Assembly: GCA_015179025.1 (NCBI GenBank)
Contig: WHUX01000009.1
Location: 558,001 to 622,000, forward strand
Reading direction: 5' to 3'
DNA length: 64,000 bases
DNA from: Terfezia claveryi
Lineage: Eukaryota > Ascomycota > Pezizomycetes > Pezizales > Pezizaceae
Shown here: in pieces, positions 32,920-44,696 of the stretch
Position numbering within the stretch: position 1 is the first letter of the stretch
Layout of the letters: every line of letters starts with the position of its first letter
Made by a program: the position numbers and the translations under genes
Notes under the pieces: model-generated
The model's input: only the letters and a program-made list of their open reading frames with translations
What the model was told of the DNA's origin: nothing
Databases searched by the model: none

Positions 32920-34245
32920 TTGACATTGATAGGCCTGGGCACGAGCCGGCTCGTCATTTTCCAAAGGAAGCTCAAGCATTTACCATACTGCACGGGCTAC
33001 CGGATCATCACGGGCAATCGGATCAAATGGCGATTTGGTGATTTGTGTGCAATTTCCAACCAAATAGGCTCAAACTTTGGGATTTTTTTGTATATATATA
33101 GTAGTTTCTTGGACAATTCACCCAAGGGCGCATGCATATTATTACTTAAAATATATGGGAAAAATACATGATTGCATAGAATAGGGTTGGCCGTAGGATC
33201 TGTGAATAGAAAGGGGATACGGGGTATTTGAATGGCGGGAATTATTGCTTCTACTTTATAGTTGAGGCCTACATAAGCTAGGGATGACCAATCTCTACGA
33301 AACTTTTCTCATCCCTCGGGTCAGTTGAGGAGGGACGCCGGCAGGCAATTTCTTGGAGTATCTCAACCAAACCAGGCCGAAGTCAAGGACCTGATAGCTC
33401 ACAAGAATCTACACAGAAAGCAGAATGTTTCGGGTAACTGAAGCCATCAGTTAACCTTTTCTCGGTTGATATATCCCAAGATTTGTTATTTCTGCCTAAT
33501 ATGGCTACTATGCCAAGCCACCTCAATTTAGGCTAAATAAGGCTTGTTATAAGTTCAAGGGATTGCCCTCCTTGTGGTGATTCTTTTGAGCTATCGAACA
33601 CTTGACACCACCTTCTTTTGGTACACCTAGCTCAACTCTTACCCCAATTCACAGTAGGCCCCCACCGCATGGCCTGACTCAGATCTGGTCAGATACTATG
33701 ACTGGAGTATCTAAATGGCCTTCCTACCTATATATATCCTTTGGACCTATCGGACGCTTGACTTCGGACTGATTTGGTTAAGATACTCCAAGAAATTGCT
33801 CACCGGCGTCCCTTCCTCAACTGATCTGGGGGATGAGAAAGGTTTCGTAGAGATTGGTCATCACTAGCTTATGTAGACCTCAACTATAAAGTGGAAGCAA
33901 TAATTCCTGCCATTCAAATACCCTGTATCCTCTTTCTATTCACAGATCCTCCGGCCAACCCTATTCTATGCAATCATGTATTTTTCCCATATATTTTGAG
34001 CAGTTAATATGCATGCGTCCTTGGGTGATTTGTTCAAGAAACTACTATATATATACAAAATAATCCCAAAGTTTGAACCTATTTGGTTGGAAATTGCACA
34101 CAAACCACCAAATCGCCATTTGATCCGGTTGCCCATGATGATCCAGTAGCCCGTGCAGTATGGTACCATATATTTTGAGGCTCGATCTTTTCCCCCGAAG
34201 GGCTCGAGTTGGCTCGGCTCGTGTCCAGGCCTACTTGAATGTCAA
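32920..34245. mobile_element. 1.33-kb foldback with inverted repeats of about 480 bp
   Basis: The left arm (about 32920-33395) starts ttgacattgataggcctggg. The right arm (about 33755-34245) ends aggcctacttgaatgtcaa and matches the left arm in reverse complement along its whole length, with scattered substitutions and small indels. Shared examples are ctagggatgaccaatctcta / tagagattggtcatcactag and aaactttgggatt / aatcccaaagttt. The spacer of about 360 bp has no ORF. It may be a long-TIR non-autonomous transposon or an inverted duplication. A transcript across it would form a long dsRNA hairpin. Confidence 0.88.
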
Positions 34246-34384
34246 ATTGACTATGAGTGCTGCTCTTATCCAAAGTTCAACATAACCGTGACGTCGTCGG
34301 GCTTAAGGGCAGCAGTTCGCCTTAGCGTAGGAGCTGGTGCGGCCTAGGGGTTGTATCATCTGGATACCGTATTAATTTGCAAGT

Positions 34385-34780
34385 AAGACAGGTATCACTC
34401 GGCAGGACAGAATTAGTGTGTATAAGACAGGGCACTACCTAACAGCCTAAGCTTGTCCGAGATATCGAATCGTGTATTAGACAGCAAATTTTTATTATGG
34501 GACAGTAGTGTGGTAATCTCGACGTCGACTGACGCAGCCGGTTTCTTACACTCATCGCCAACTTCACTTGTTCCAATGTCAATTCCGCTGGCACCTCGTG
34601 CTGGACCCAATGCGCAAACAACAAGCCAAAAATCTCTGAAGAGATTGTGTAACTGTCGGCGTCTTTCCCGAAATTCTTTTATAAGACAGTATCTCGTATA
34701 TAAGCTAGTATCATATATAAAACAGTAAATTCAAGGCACCTCCGACCGCCCGTTTTAAATAAGACAGCATTCTTACTTGC
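34385..34780 (+). repeat. Dispersed repeat with ATAAGACAG-like motifs, copy 2
   Basis: Similar to 7618-7840: gtgtataagacaggg, gggacagtagtgtggtaat, gactgacgcagccggtttct, ttcacttgttccaatgtcaa. More spaced tataagacag/tataaaacag/aataagacag motifs follow to 34780, as in transposon subterminal regions. Confidence 0.65.
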
Positions 34781-35092
34781 GAATCAATACGGTATGTTTC
34801 GTCATGGGATTGTGCACCCTCCCTCGTCATAGGCAGATAGCTTGAATACGAGTAAGTACTGATTTACCAGAAAAGAAAAGGAACCACTGTGGATTAAAGT
34901 GGTATGGCATGTCTGGCTGCAAGCGATACTATGGCTATGTCCCTGACCGCATATCCTACCTGATCCAGAGAGGGCCAGCAGAAAACTGTCTTTGGGTCGC
35001 TCTAGGTCCTATCTACGTGCTGTCGCTAGCTCCTGGTATACCTCGGGTTCGCCACTGGCCCTCCCTGGCTCATCACATATTTTTCCCCTTTT

Positions 35093-35465
35093 CCTTTTTA
35101 AAAAAAAACTCAGTACTCATATGCGGTCCCGGCGAGGGTTCCATGATGAGCCACTCGGAAAGCCCGTGTGGATTCAGGACAAGACAAGTTAATCTGTCAG
35201 GTCCGGCAGATATGTGCAAATGGGTCAGAGCAGTAAGCAGAATTAGGAGTGTAATTAGTGTAACATGTAAATAAAAGCGATGACGCAGAAAAAGATGAAA
35301 GCCAAAGATAAAAGTAGGTGAAATATTGGGCGGTAACGGTACGCAGGCGTCGATCATGAGTGAGAAAAGTAAATCAAAGCAGTAAGCAGTGGCGAAGAAA
35401 ACCTGAAGCCAAAAACAAAAGTGGTTGAAGTATTAGAGGATTGGAAAGAGGAGATCGAAACTGAA
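35093..35465 (-). mobile_element. A-tailed retroposon 3' end downstream of a small ORF
   Basis: Minus strand: cagattaacttgtcttgtcc, tgaatccacacgggctttcc, cgcatatgagtactgagttt and then an A-rich tail at about 35097-35108. Between the tail block and the ORF stop at 35486 lies a degenerate direct repeat (cagagcagtaagcag at 35225; aagcagtaagcag at 35378; each followed by agccaaa.a.aaaagt and gaa.tatt). The ORF and this 3' end have the same order as at 10348-11066. Confidence 0.68.
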
Positions 35466-35485
35466 TAAAACCAAAGTGATAAGCG

Positions 35486-35803
35486 TTATGGGAGAGCCCC
35501 TGATGAGAGGCGTCTATATAACAGCGTAAAGAAGGCCTCGATTGCATCCCAAGAATCCCCGTCGTCTGCATCTTCCACGCAGATTGTTCGGTCCAGATCT
35601 TTCCACTCCTTAGGGTTCGCTAACAGGTAGGGCTCTATGTTCGTTGAAATGTGAGCAGGAGAAGTGACATGATCTCCATCCTCTGTGTGTTGCCGCGGCA
35701 TGTGCTGAAGTCGATTTTGGAGATGTGAAGGATTACGGTCCCTGCATCTCCATATACGACTACGATTTATACAGACCAATACCATGATGGCCAGTGGGAG
35801 CAT
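35486..35803 (-). CDS. Small protein of unknown family, at least 105 aa
   Basis: The first ATG in the frame is at 35803 (MLPLAIMVLVCINRSRIW...), and the frame stays open upstream to about 35953 without an ATG, so an upstream exon is possible. The N-terminus is hydrophobic, the middle is basic and His/Arg-rich, and the C-terminus is acidic (EWKDLDRTICVEDADDGDSW, then DAIEAFFTLLYRRLSS). The C-terminal third recurs in decayed form at 10928-11065. Both copies lie just 5' of the same A-tailed repeat end, so this is more likely part of a mobile element than a host gene. I do not recognise the family and propose no function. Confidence 0.5.
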   Translation of the reverse strand: MLPLAIMVLVCINRSRIWRCRDRNPSHLQNRLQHMPRQHTEDGDHVTSPAHISTNIEPYLLANPKEWKDLDRTICVEDADDGDSWDAIEAFFTLLYRRLSSGALP

Positions 35804-36076
35804 GTCTGTCTCAACTGGCCGGATGTGTCTCAGATATAGTGGGACTAATAAATTATAGTTGGATAATATCTGGGTAAATGCAGGCTCTGAGAGACTGGTG
35901 GAAGTTAAAGAACTGGTCCTTGAATAGACAATGTCTAGAGCTTGCACAAACAATTATCTAGATCTATCGATCTAAGGGGATAACTTTTCAAGAGTAATTA
36001 CTTACTCCAGTTCTTGACAGATCTCTGGTGGAGATAGCTTTTTGTGGCTCGCATCAGATAATCGCTGAGTCATGCT

Positions 36077-36370
36077 TGTGATGCGAGTTTTGAGTCGTTG
36101 ACATAAACCCTAAGAAGTTATAATAGCAATAAACTCATGATATTAGATGCATGTTATTTTAGTACAAAAGCCTGCTTGGGGGCTACATTCCCACGAGTCT
36201 GACGTATTTATGCATGTGATGCGAGTTTTGAGCGTTGACATAAACCCTAAGAGGTTATAATAGCAATAAACTCATGATATTAGATCTTCGGGAATGCATG
36301 TTATTTTAGTACAAAAGCCTGCAGCACTTGGTGGCTTGGGGGCTACATTCCCACGAGTCTGATATATTTA
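36077..36370. repeat. Tandem direct duplication, about 135 and 156 bp
   Basis: Both copies begin tgtgatgcgagttttgag and end ggctacattcccacgagtct. Copy 2 (about 36215-36370) has extra tcttcgggaa before tgcatgttat and extra agcacttggtggc after aaagcctgc. Otherwise the copies differ at only a few bases. Confidence 0.93.
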
Positions 36371-39300
36371 CACCTCTAGATCGCAAGACTCCAATTCCAA
36401 TGGGTTGTGGTTGTTTGCCTATGTATTCGCAGGGGTACAGCCCACTATTATTGTCGTCCATGCATGATTATGGTCTAACGCGCACTACATATATATTTCT
36501 TTTACTCGGTAGATATAAGGTTGGGATATGGATGGTGTCTTAATTAATAAAATTCAGTGATCTAGGTTGTCTTGCCGCTCTGCTGGAGTGCTCAAATTGT
36601 TGTGGAATAAGAATAATATATTATGACATTCGATGTGCAAACCAATAAATAGTAATCTATTAAAAGCTTAACCTAGGGAAAAGGAAATCAGCGCCTCCAA
36701 CAACAGATGTTGAGTTCGCCGATCTTCCAGTGGTATGCGTCCATGCAAATATTTACTCGAGGAAACCCTCTCGTCCTACGCTTTAGGTTGATACTGTACA
36801 TATTTGTGGATTCAATGCCTGTGAGAGCCATATAACGAAGGAATAACACCACGAGATACGCACACGCTTGTGGGAATTGAATGATAGTGGTTTTCAAGTG
36901 TTGATCTGCATAATGCGGAAGCTTCTCCTTGACATCACGTGCAACACACCGCCCACCAACGACCAACGAACGTGCCTCGAACATCAGAAACGAAAATCAG
37001 AAAGACTCCAAGCTCTGTAAGACATTGACACTGTCATTGGGAGAATGTGCGGAGGTAATGTTGCGACTGAGTGGACAGAATGAAGCTGTAGATGAATATA
37101 TTATCCGCAATATGAGACATCATTACTGTAAGAATACGCGTAAGTATATGAAAAGTATATATTCAGTCGCTTGCACCCTAAAGACCGGGGAAGCCGGCCA
37201 TAGTTCCCTTATATACATAACATAACTAAACAATATCAATAACAAACACGTAACCCCTATCCACTCGCACGAAAAAAAAAAGCGAAGTACCTAGTGCCTA
37301 GGGGATCCAACTCATGTAACTCGTAGAACCATTTACCTAACCACTTAACCTTTAGCCTGCTATAGTCGGCTGCTGGATTACTATTCCCACAATTATCTCA
37401 TTTCGCTATACATTTATTCCATGGTGCATGCAGTTATCGGTGATTATTCCATCAATACAGTCAGTACATGGCTGCCATAGAACCTTCCATTCTGTCCCAT
37501 ATTATAATCCCTGGTTGATGGGGAATCTGGGATGACACACTTTGCTGTAGATTTGTGTGCACTAGGTCTGAAAGCCAAGGATATTTACCTGAACTGACGT
37601 CCTAAGTGCTTTAAAATACAATGGGGATGTACAATTCTAGCCCGGCTGTCGTCAGTTTTATACCAAAGGCGCCACATTTGAAAAAAATCATGAAAGATCA
37701 TGGGAAGCAAGCAGGATATTCTACATCTGGAATTCTTCCAAGAATACCTACTCCTCTGATATCCTAAGAAAATCTAACAGAACTGAACCAGAGTTGCATT
37801 GAATAGAGAGTTAAGAATGTGGGTGAAGGGGTTCTCGTACAAATTTATATCACAACGGCATGTACCCATGCTCCACCCAACTTGCAACAGCTTTCGACAT
37901 TCCATGAGCGGAGAGGAAGGGGAGAAATTAGGTGAGGTAATTATTCTAGATAATACCAACCTGATTCTTGGAGCATTATATAAACAATCGAGGGCGTTGG
38001 CGAGTTCAACGAATGTTCCGCAAGTAGTGGTTGTGCTGAGGACGGCCAGACGCTAATAGGACGGAACTACGGAGATATCGCGTTTATATATATCGCAACA
38101 CTCTACAGTATTCATATGAAACGGTAAATCATAGGCGATATCTAATATCGTACGCAAACTTGAGATTGGTGCCGCCAAAGGGTCAGAACTTAATATATTA
38201 TCGCAAGGTGTCTTTTGACCGTCCTCGGAATTCCAAGTTTGGGAATTCTCTAACTTCCCTATGGATTGCCATACCTATATTGTGCAATCGAGCTGCTCCT
38301 CGACAAAGGGTATTGTTAAAGTAACAGGGGTTGAAAATGGATCTGTCGGTCTCTTAGTGGCCAGAGGATAAATTACAGCCCTAGATGTACTGATGGTCTC
38401 ATCGCTTCATGATCCAGTGAAAATGTCTCGCGAACGTCTCCCGCGAATGTTGTACTGTGATGTATGTCTAAGATCACGACAGGGGAGGAGTGACCAAACA
38501 TTTACCATACTGCACTGCACATAGAATTTTATGGGGAATATTCATCTAGCTTCCTCAAGCCACTAGGCCTCATGTTCCGTCACTTCCCCGTATCCTAGCA
38601 CTATGTACTAGAAGTAGGTATGGAAGTAGGTTAAATCCACGGCGACGGTAGCCGATCCGTTGCCAATAATAATATTGATTTGAGAGGTTTTGCACTCTTC
38701 AACGCTAGATATCTCACAACCCAGCTAGTGCACCCGGACCCATGTGGGCACGAAGGTGTAGCAGAAGATTTTGCAAGTTCCGATTGACATCCGCTTCTTA
38801 GTAATCATGAACGTGCAACCACTTACGATCGCAGATAACATGCTTATGTTAGGGGTGCTCAAGAGTAGGCAGCGAGTTCTTGCAGAATCCTCCTCCAATG
38901 ATTGCAATGATCACAGGACACCTCTATATCTGAGCTCAGTCACATACGAGAGGAAGGAGTGCTCATGATATATTGTTTAAAATGTTTGTATCGGATATTT
39001 GCGAGCTTGATGTGTTTTTGAATTCGTTACACGTGAGGCATTTTGATACTACGTGCAAAGTCTAACCAACTTCAGATGTTTGTTGTCGACAATCCTCCGA
39101 TGTCGTCTAGACTAGAGTTTTCTGGAGGACATCGATATCAAGATGACATCTTTTTTATCCCTGACGGTCTTAAGCAACGAACCCTGGCAGGTGCATTAGC
39201 TAGTCGGCTTGCTGTCGTTGTCAATTTTACAAGGAAACCTCTAGGCAGTGACTTCTGCGTTAAATATAGCGACAGGTCAATGTTTGAAGGCAGGTATGTA

Positions 39301-40628
39301 CTCCACAACTCCTATGCGCCATCCCACATCAACAGCAACAGCAACCGGCACCCAAGCCCAAATACAAACAATTTCGTGCAAAATTCAGCAGAAGTGCTCT
39401 TCTTCAAAATACTATCAATCATTCGCATCGCTAGGATCACGTGGGGTCCTCTGGTCATAGAAGTACCTAACCCGAAAAACCTCTATATGACTCACTGGTA
39501 TGGGCACAGAGGTGAAAATCTGTAGTGTGAATACATCGCGGTGCCATACAAATTTGTATGGGTAAGTATACGGTCAACCACTTTCACCCATCGGTTGTAC
39601 TTATGTAGCATATCCTTGTTTTATATTTTGAGATTGTGTTTGAAAATGAGCTACACATGCACGAAGTACACTGCAGCTGTACCTACATTGTGCGGTACCT
39701 CTAGTCTTGTACCTCAATGGGAACTTTTCTCCTAGTTTGGATGAATGCCAGAATTTTCCATGTATATAACGATAATTCTAGAAAGGCTAGCATACCCGTG
39801 TAACGTGAAAGTAGCTTTCAGGCGTGCCCGACGTATAAAAAACCAATTGTTCACCGGAGGTTCGTTTGGTATTTGTGAGACGTAAGGCGGCTGATATACA
39901 TACCTATCAGGAACTGTTCTCTACCGTATTTGGACAATACATAGGTCATAGTCTAAGTCTGGCTGGCACAAGTCTGCTGATTAGGGGGGCTTCGGAGTTC
40001 GCCTATAAGCGCGGTTTCCAACCCTAGCGTAGAATAATCCACAATGATTATCCGAACTCACATGAACCAGTGTAGTCACACGGCATTTCCGGAGCAGAAT
40101 AAATTATATATCAAACGTCAGAGATATCTATCTAGAAAGTGTGGTTCTGCAACAGAAAGGAAAGGAAGGAACTGAACGGGATAATCACGGGAAATCCCCC
40201 ACACACCAAGTCCGGTAGGAACGAACTTCTAGTGGGTCAAACCTCGGTTCTGGGCCTGCGGAGTCTAGGAAGAAGAAGTCAAGTGGGCATGGGTACCCGT
40301 GGTGGAGTATATACTGTACATGGTCTAAAAGCCACAACAAGGGGTTCCTAATAGGCTTGTGCGACTCTAAGGAACGGTGAGGAGTTTCTAGAGTTTATAA
40401 CTATTCATGCGGCGCAGGAATAACTGCGTATTGCCCAATTGGAACTCTTTCCTCGCCATGTTGTATATACGTATATATCTTTACATGTATCGGCATGTTC
40501 TGGAGTGCACACATGACAACTTGCCAGAAGAAGGATCGAGAGCTATAGAGGGTATAAACAAGGGACTCATACCCAAAGATCTTAACTTACGAAGCAGAAG
40601 CATCTAGACATCTGGGAATTCAACAACA
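36371..40628. other. Intergenic, no confident gene
   Basis: No gene I can support over 4.2 kb. An open frame at 39043-39525 (internal ATG at 39076) reads protein-like in places (DIFFIPDGLKQRTLAGALAS) but matches nothing I know and has no splice context. It is left uncalled. Confidence 0.45.
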
Positions 40629-41871
40629 ATGATTAGAATTCCCAGCATTGTTGTGTTTCTGATCGGCTTCATCTCAGCAAAGGCAGTCACTAGCTCTCTC
40701 AACAGCGCCAATATCTTCCATCAACCACCACCTAAATCTCTACCTCCTGCACTTCCTGCTAATCATCCTGTCAGCGGCCGCTTTGCAGACGCCGCATTCT
40801 TTTCAAATCTTGAGACCTCCTTCCGCGAAAAGCCTCTCTCCCTAACCAAACGCCAAAGTAATCCCACCCGTGATGACCTGATAAATGGAGCATGTAATGG
40901 CATCATTATTATATTCGCGCGAGGGACAGGTGGGGCTGGGAATATTGGGCTTGGATTAGGGCCTTCGTTTGTCGCCAAAGTGGAGGCGGCATTGCCGGGG
41001 AGGGTAATTGTTCAGGGTGTACTGCCATATACTGCAGATATCCTTGGGTACCTGCAGGGAGGTTCGGCGGAAGGTGGGAGGTCAATGAAGGCGTTGACGG
41101 AACGAGCGGCGATGCAGTGTCCGAATGCACAGATTGTGCTTAGTGGGTATAGGTTGGTGCTCATGTGAATATTGATACTTTTCCCACCTATAAAAAAATT
41201 ATGCATTGGTGCTAATATACTCCTTCCGATCTTAACCACATTTAGTCAAGGCGCACAAGTCACGCACCTCGCCGCAGGCCTGCTGTCACCAACTCTTTTC
41301 CCCCGCATCGCCGCCATCGTCACCTTCGGCGACCCAAAACGAGATGAAGCATTCCCGAGCACACTGAATTCAAAATCCTTGGTAATTTGTAATTCTGGAG
41401 ACTTGATCTGTGACGGACAACCTATTGTGAAGGAGGAGCATAATTCGCGGGCTTATGAGGCAAGGGTGCCGGAGGCGGTTGCATGGATTAAAGCTAGGAT
41501 TTCTCCTAGGAATGTTAAATCAAGTTCATCCGCGAGCTCGAATATAACGAGGACCTCAAATATAACCGCGACCATCGCCACTACTATCTCTACTAGTACC
41601 CTAACTGAGATAATTCCGAATTCGACGACATTGGGACTTACGACGACACTGTCTCCTGTTAACGTTACTAGTACGAATGTACTCCCAACTTCAACTAGCA
41701 CGTCGACGGTATCCAGAATACAAATCCCAAGGTAAATTCAATCACTTTAATCCGTGGCTGGATGTACCACCACCAGATGGCTACTATTCCAATCCCACAT
41801 AGCTAACGTGGCCATTTAGGACAAATTTTCTGGCCGCTGCGAGTGCTCTCATTGCCTTTGGATTCCTGTGA
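40629..41871 (+). CDS. Secreted cutinase with GPI-type C-terminus, 3 exons, 353 aa
   Basis: A serine esterase of the cutinase fold (PF01083), predicted to hydrolyse cutin or other short-chain esters at the cell surface. Exons are 40629-41152, 41246-41731 and 41820-41871. The introns are GT-AG, the second with a CTAAC branch point, and the total of 1,062 nt is in frame. Residues 1-18 form a signal peptide. A propeptide runs to a Kex2-type site LTKR (about 72-75). The nucleophile Ser175 lies in GYSQGAQ, its codon split by intron 1. Asp227 (NSGDLICDG) and His240 (KEEHNS) have the 13-residue spacing known from Fusarium cutinase, and Cys89/Cys164 and Cys223/Cys230 suit its two disulfides. A Ser/Thr- and N-glycosylation-rich stalk follows (about 260-330). 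Exon 3 adds the hydrophobic end TNFLAAASALIAFGFL, typical of a GPI signal. Without exon 3 the protein would stop at 41735 and be secreted free. Confidence 0.92.
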
Positions 41872-42544
41872 AATCGACGTCGACTCACATTCTGCGTATA
41901 CGATAAATTTGCACAAGTTCTTAGCTCATGATGGATTCCACATTCCGGCTGGTAGCTACGAAGGAGTCATAAGTAGTAGCACTTTCCCTTGTTTGAGAGT
42001 TGAGCGTCGGGGCCATCAAGCACCTGGGAGCAGCAGTCGCCGGGATGAGATATTTCAATCAGATCTGAATAATTAATTAAATCAATCGTACGTAATTACC
42101 CTGAGCCTGCTGAATGGCTTGGCACAGGTTGCAAGACTGATTGTTTCCACCCCTATTGTATCTGTCTCGACGAGTGCCCTGGGACTCCAGATTCTTTTTC
42201 GTAAAACGGTCACGGCCAGCTCTCCAGTGACAGGCAATAGTGAGGTTAATATATTGTCGCGCTATCTCAAGTGACACGACGCTGCGACCCAACCGGCCAA
42301 AGTGGCTGCGACTAGGCCAGTTCAAAGGGTAATTATCTCGCAGTGCTGAAAGAAGCCCTTAAGGAACAAAGAAACAAAGCTCATGCTCTTTATTCTAATT
42401 GCCCATCTCCAGTCCTATTGTAGCTTTGTGATTTCATTCTCTGATATATGGTATTTGATCTCTTGTGTGTTCAGAGCTTTCCAGTTCTTTACCACGCCAA
42501 ATCTATCGAGTGTCTTTTTCGTGAGCTCGAGTATCATCCTCACG
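41872..42544. other. Intergenic between cutinase and nuclear-protein gene
   Basis: Both flanking genes point right, so this holds the cutinase 3' flank and the promoter of the next gene. A T/C-rich stretch at 42380-42540 precedes the ATG. No repeat or ORF stands out. Confidence 0.5.
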
Positions 42545-44696
42545 ATGGTGAACCCAAAACCTAAGCCGGGGGCGGCGTCAGAAAAACCCGGAATATCCCC
42601 CCTCGCGATTAGGACATCTGTCCCCCGCGCACATCAGCCTACAAGGTCCTCTCGTAGTAAAATCTCAAAGTCCGAAGCCGAATCCACCACGGAGCCTGAA
42701 ACCCCAGCGAGTAAAGCCGCTGCAGCGAGAAAAACAAGGACACCTACTGCGGCCAGTCGCAAAATCGCTGCACGCCTGCAGACTCCGAAAAGAATTGTAT
42801 CAAAATCCACAGACGGTACCGATGTCAATAGCGGATCTGAGTTTGAACTCCCGATAAAGACGGAGAAAATAAAATCACCCAACAGTGGCGGTAAAATAGC
42901 TGTTCGTTCCCCCACCCGAAAATTACATTTCTTCTATACTAACTCCCATACTCCATCAGGGTCCCGACAGCTCCTCCTCCGAATTGTCCACCAACAGGCA
43001 GTACAAGCATCTCCTCTCTGAAATCAACAGAATGCTGTCTCTCGAGTGTGACAAACTCTCGTTGACGATTGAATCTAATCATGCAAACCTCGAGCTCACG
43101 ATTAGGGAGTTGGATGCGTCGTTTGAGGAGACGAAGGAGGCGTTGTTGAGCTATGTAAGAGAGTTGAGGCAGTATAGTCACGAGGGTAATTCCTCGAGTT
43201 ATGCTGTGGAGGAGCAGGAGGAGGAGGAAGAGGAGGAGGAGGAAGGGATGGAAACCGAGGATGAAGATGTGAACGAAGATGGTGGAGTGGAATTTCCTGA
43301 TACAAGTCAAGTACGGAATCGTCTATCACCCATCTCCGAAGAATCGGAGGAGAGCCTTTCGCTTGCAACTATTGCAGGGGGAAAAGCAAAACTAATGGCC
43401 ACCCCCCACGTGTCACTCTCCATCGGAGTCATGGAACCCATTGGTTCTCGGTCAGCTATGAATCACGGTACGGCGAGGCGACGGCGAACGAGCTCGTCTG
43501 CCGGGGCTACTAGTAGCGACTCAGGAACAAAAACTCCCCAGGAGGGTGAAACAGGAGTGACAGTCATCTCAATCCAAAATAGCCGCGCGATTTTGGGAGA
43601 TCTATATAGATCGTTTGGAGAGGATTTCATACCGTTTCGACCTCCGCCGGACATTATGGATCAGGATGAGCCGGATAAGCCGCTGAGGCAGTGGAGAGAT
43701 ACGACGCCAGATATTGCGGGGGCGCTGAATCTCATTTTAGCGAAATATACGCCGGGTTTGAAGATTGGCAGTCCCCACACCCGCCACTCCATAAGTGGTT
43801 CGAGCATCTCAAAGTCACCAACACCGCAACGTGAAATTGGAGGTAGCGGTGAGCAGAGCTTAGGGAGGTCGAACTATAACTTGGATGTTTTAAATTTAAA
43901 AACGGGCCATACGATTGGTGAGGAAGCTGTGAGGGACTCAAAGGCAGGTCAGAAGCGGGGATTCGACTCTGTGGGAACCGGCACCGACGCCAGTGTCAGG
44001 GTGAAGACGGCGACGAGTACTGGCGCGAGGACTTCCAGTCCGTCGATGGTTCCTTCGAGCCCACCTTCATCAGCCAAGCCGGGTCGTCGTGGCGCAAAAG
44101 GTACTCGGAAGTCGCAGCGGACGGAGGCTGCAGGTGGGGGTGTCCCGGTTGATGCACTGGACGGAGAAGGTGAATCAGAGGATAGACCGTCAAAGAAACC
44201 GAGAATAAGCACAAGGAGCACAAGGTCAGCACCGGTCAAGTCTACACCGACCAAGTCGACACCGGCAAAGTCGACACCGGCAAAGTCGACACCGGCCAAG
44301 ACCAAAGCCAGAGCAAGGGCATATTCAGCGAGTGTACCCACGGCCGAGGACGATCGACGAGACCATCAAACTGAACTAGAATCAGCATCCAAACCGAAGA
44401 AGGGTAGCAAGGCGTCGGCGGCAGCGAGCAAGTTCACGGTGTTTAGGGACGCAGAGGCGGAGTCGCCTGCAAAGGCAAAGGGAAAGGTAAAGGGAAAGGG
44501 AAAAGTAAAGAGCAAGACTAAGAGTCCTGAGCTAGAAGAGGACGAGGATGTGTATGAGATTCCAGCTTCACCGGAGCCGGAACCGGATTCCACGCTGGTG
44601 ACTAGGAGCGGGGGAGCAAGGACGACACGGGGGAGAGGCCGTACTGGTACTGGCAGTGGTAGAGCGAGAGGGAAAAGGGGCAGGGCGAAGAAGTGA
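42545..44696 (+). CDS. Basic, disordered, probably nuclear/chromatin-associated protein, about 690 aa
   Basis: The ATG at 42545 opens MVNPKPKPGAASEKPG. Exon 1 is Lys/Pro/Ser/Ala-rich (TPTAASRKIAARLQTPKR), like a linker-histone tail. A second frame (about 42960-44696) carries a helical, coiled-coil-like segment (QYKHLLSEINRMLSLE to YVRELRQY), an acidic Glu run, GDLYRSFGEDFIPFRPPPD, Ser/Pro/Lys-rich repeats and an Arg/Gly/Lys tail. The intron between the frames ends with tactaac...catcag at 42959. With the obvious donor GTAAAA at 42891 the two frames do not join (one base off). The donor GTATCA at 42797 would restore the frame but would skip a plausible coding stretch. So either the splice differs from what I see or there is a one-base lesion. 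The family is not recognised; nuclear location is inferred from composition. Confidence 0.7.
44236..44302 (+). repeat. 15-bp tandem repeat encoding KSTPA
   Basis: Four copies of tcgacaccggcaaag-type units encode KSTPT/KSTPA repeats in frame, inside the basic region of the nuclear protein. This is a histone-H1-like composition, and repeat number could vary without a frameshift. Confidence 0.92.

Noticed and set aside
39043..39525. 160-codon plus-strand ORF
   Set aside because: Partly protein-like, but no family, exon partner or conserved motif could be named.
42077..44341. Minus-strand ORFs antisense to the nuclear-protein gene
   Set aside because: Shadow frames of a repetitive coding sequence, for example the GVD repeats opposite KSTPA.
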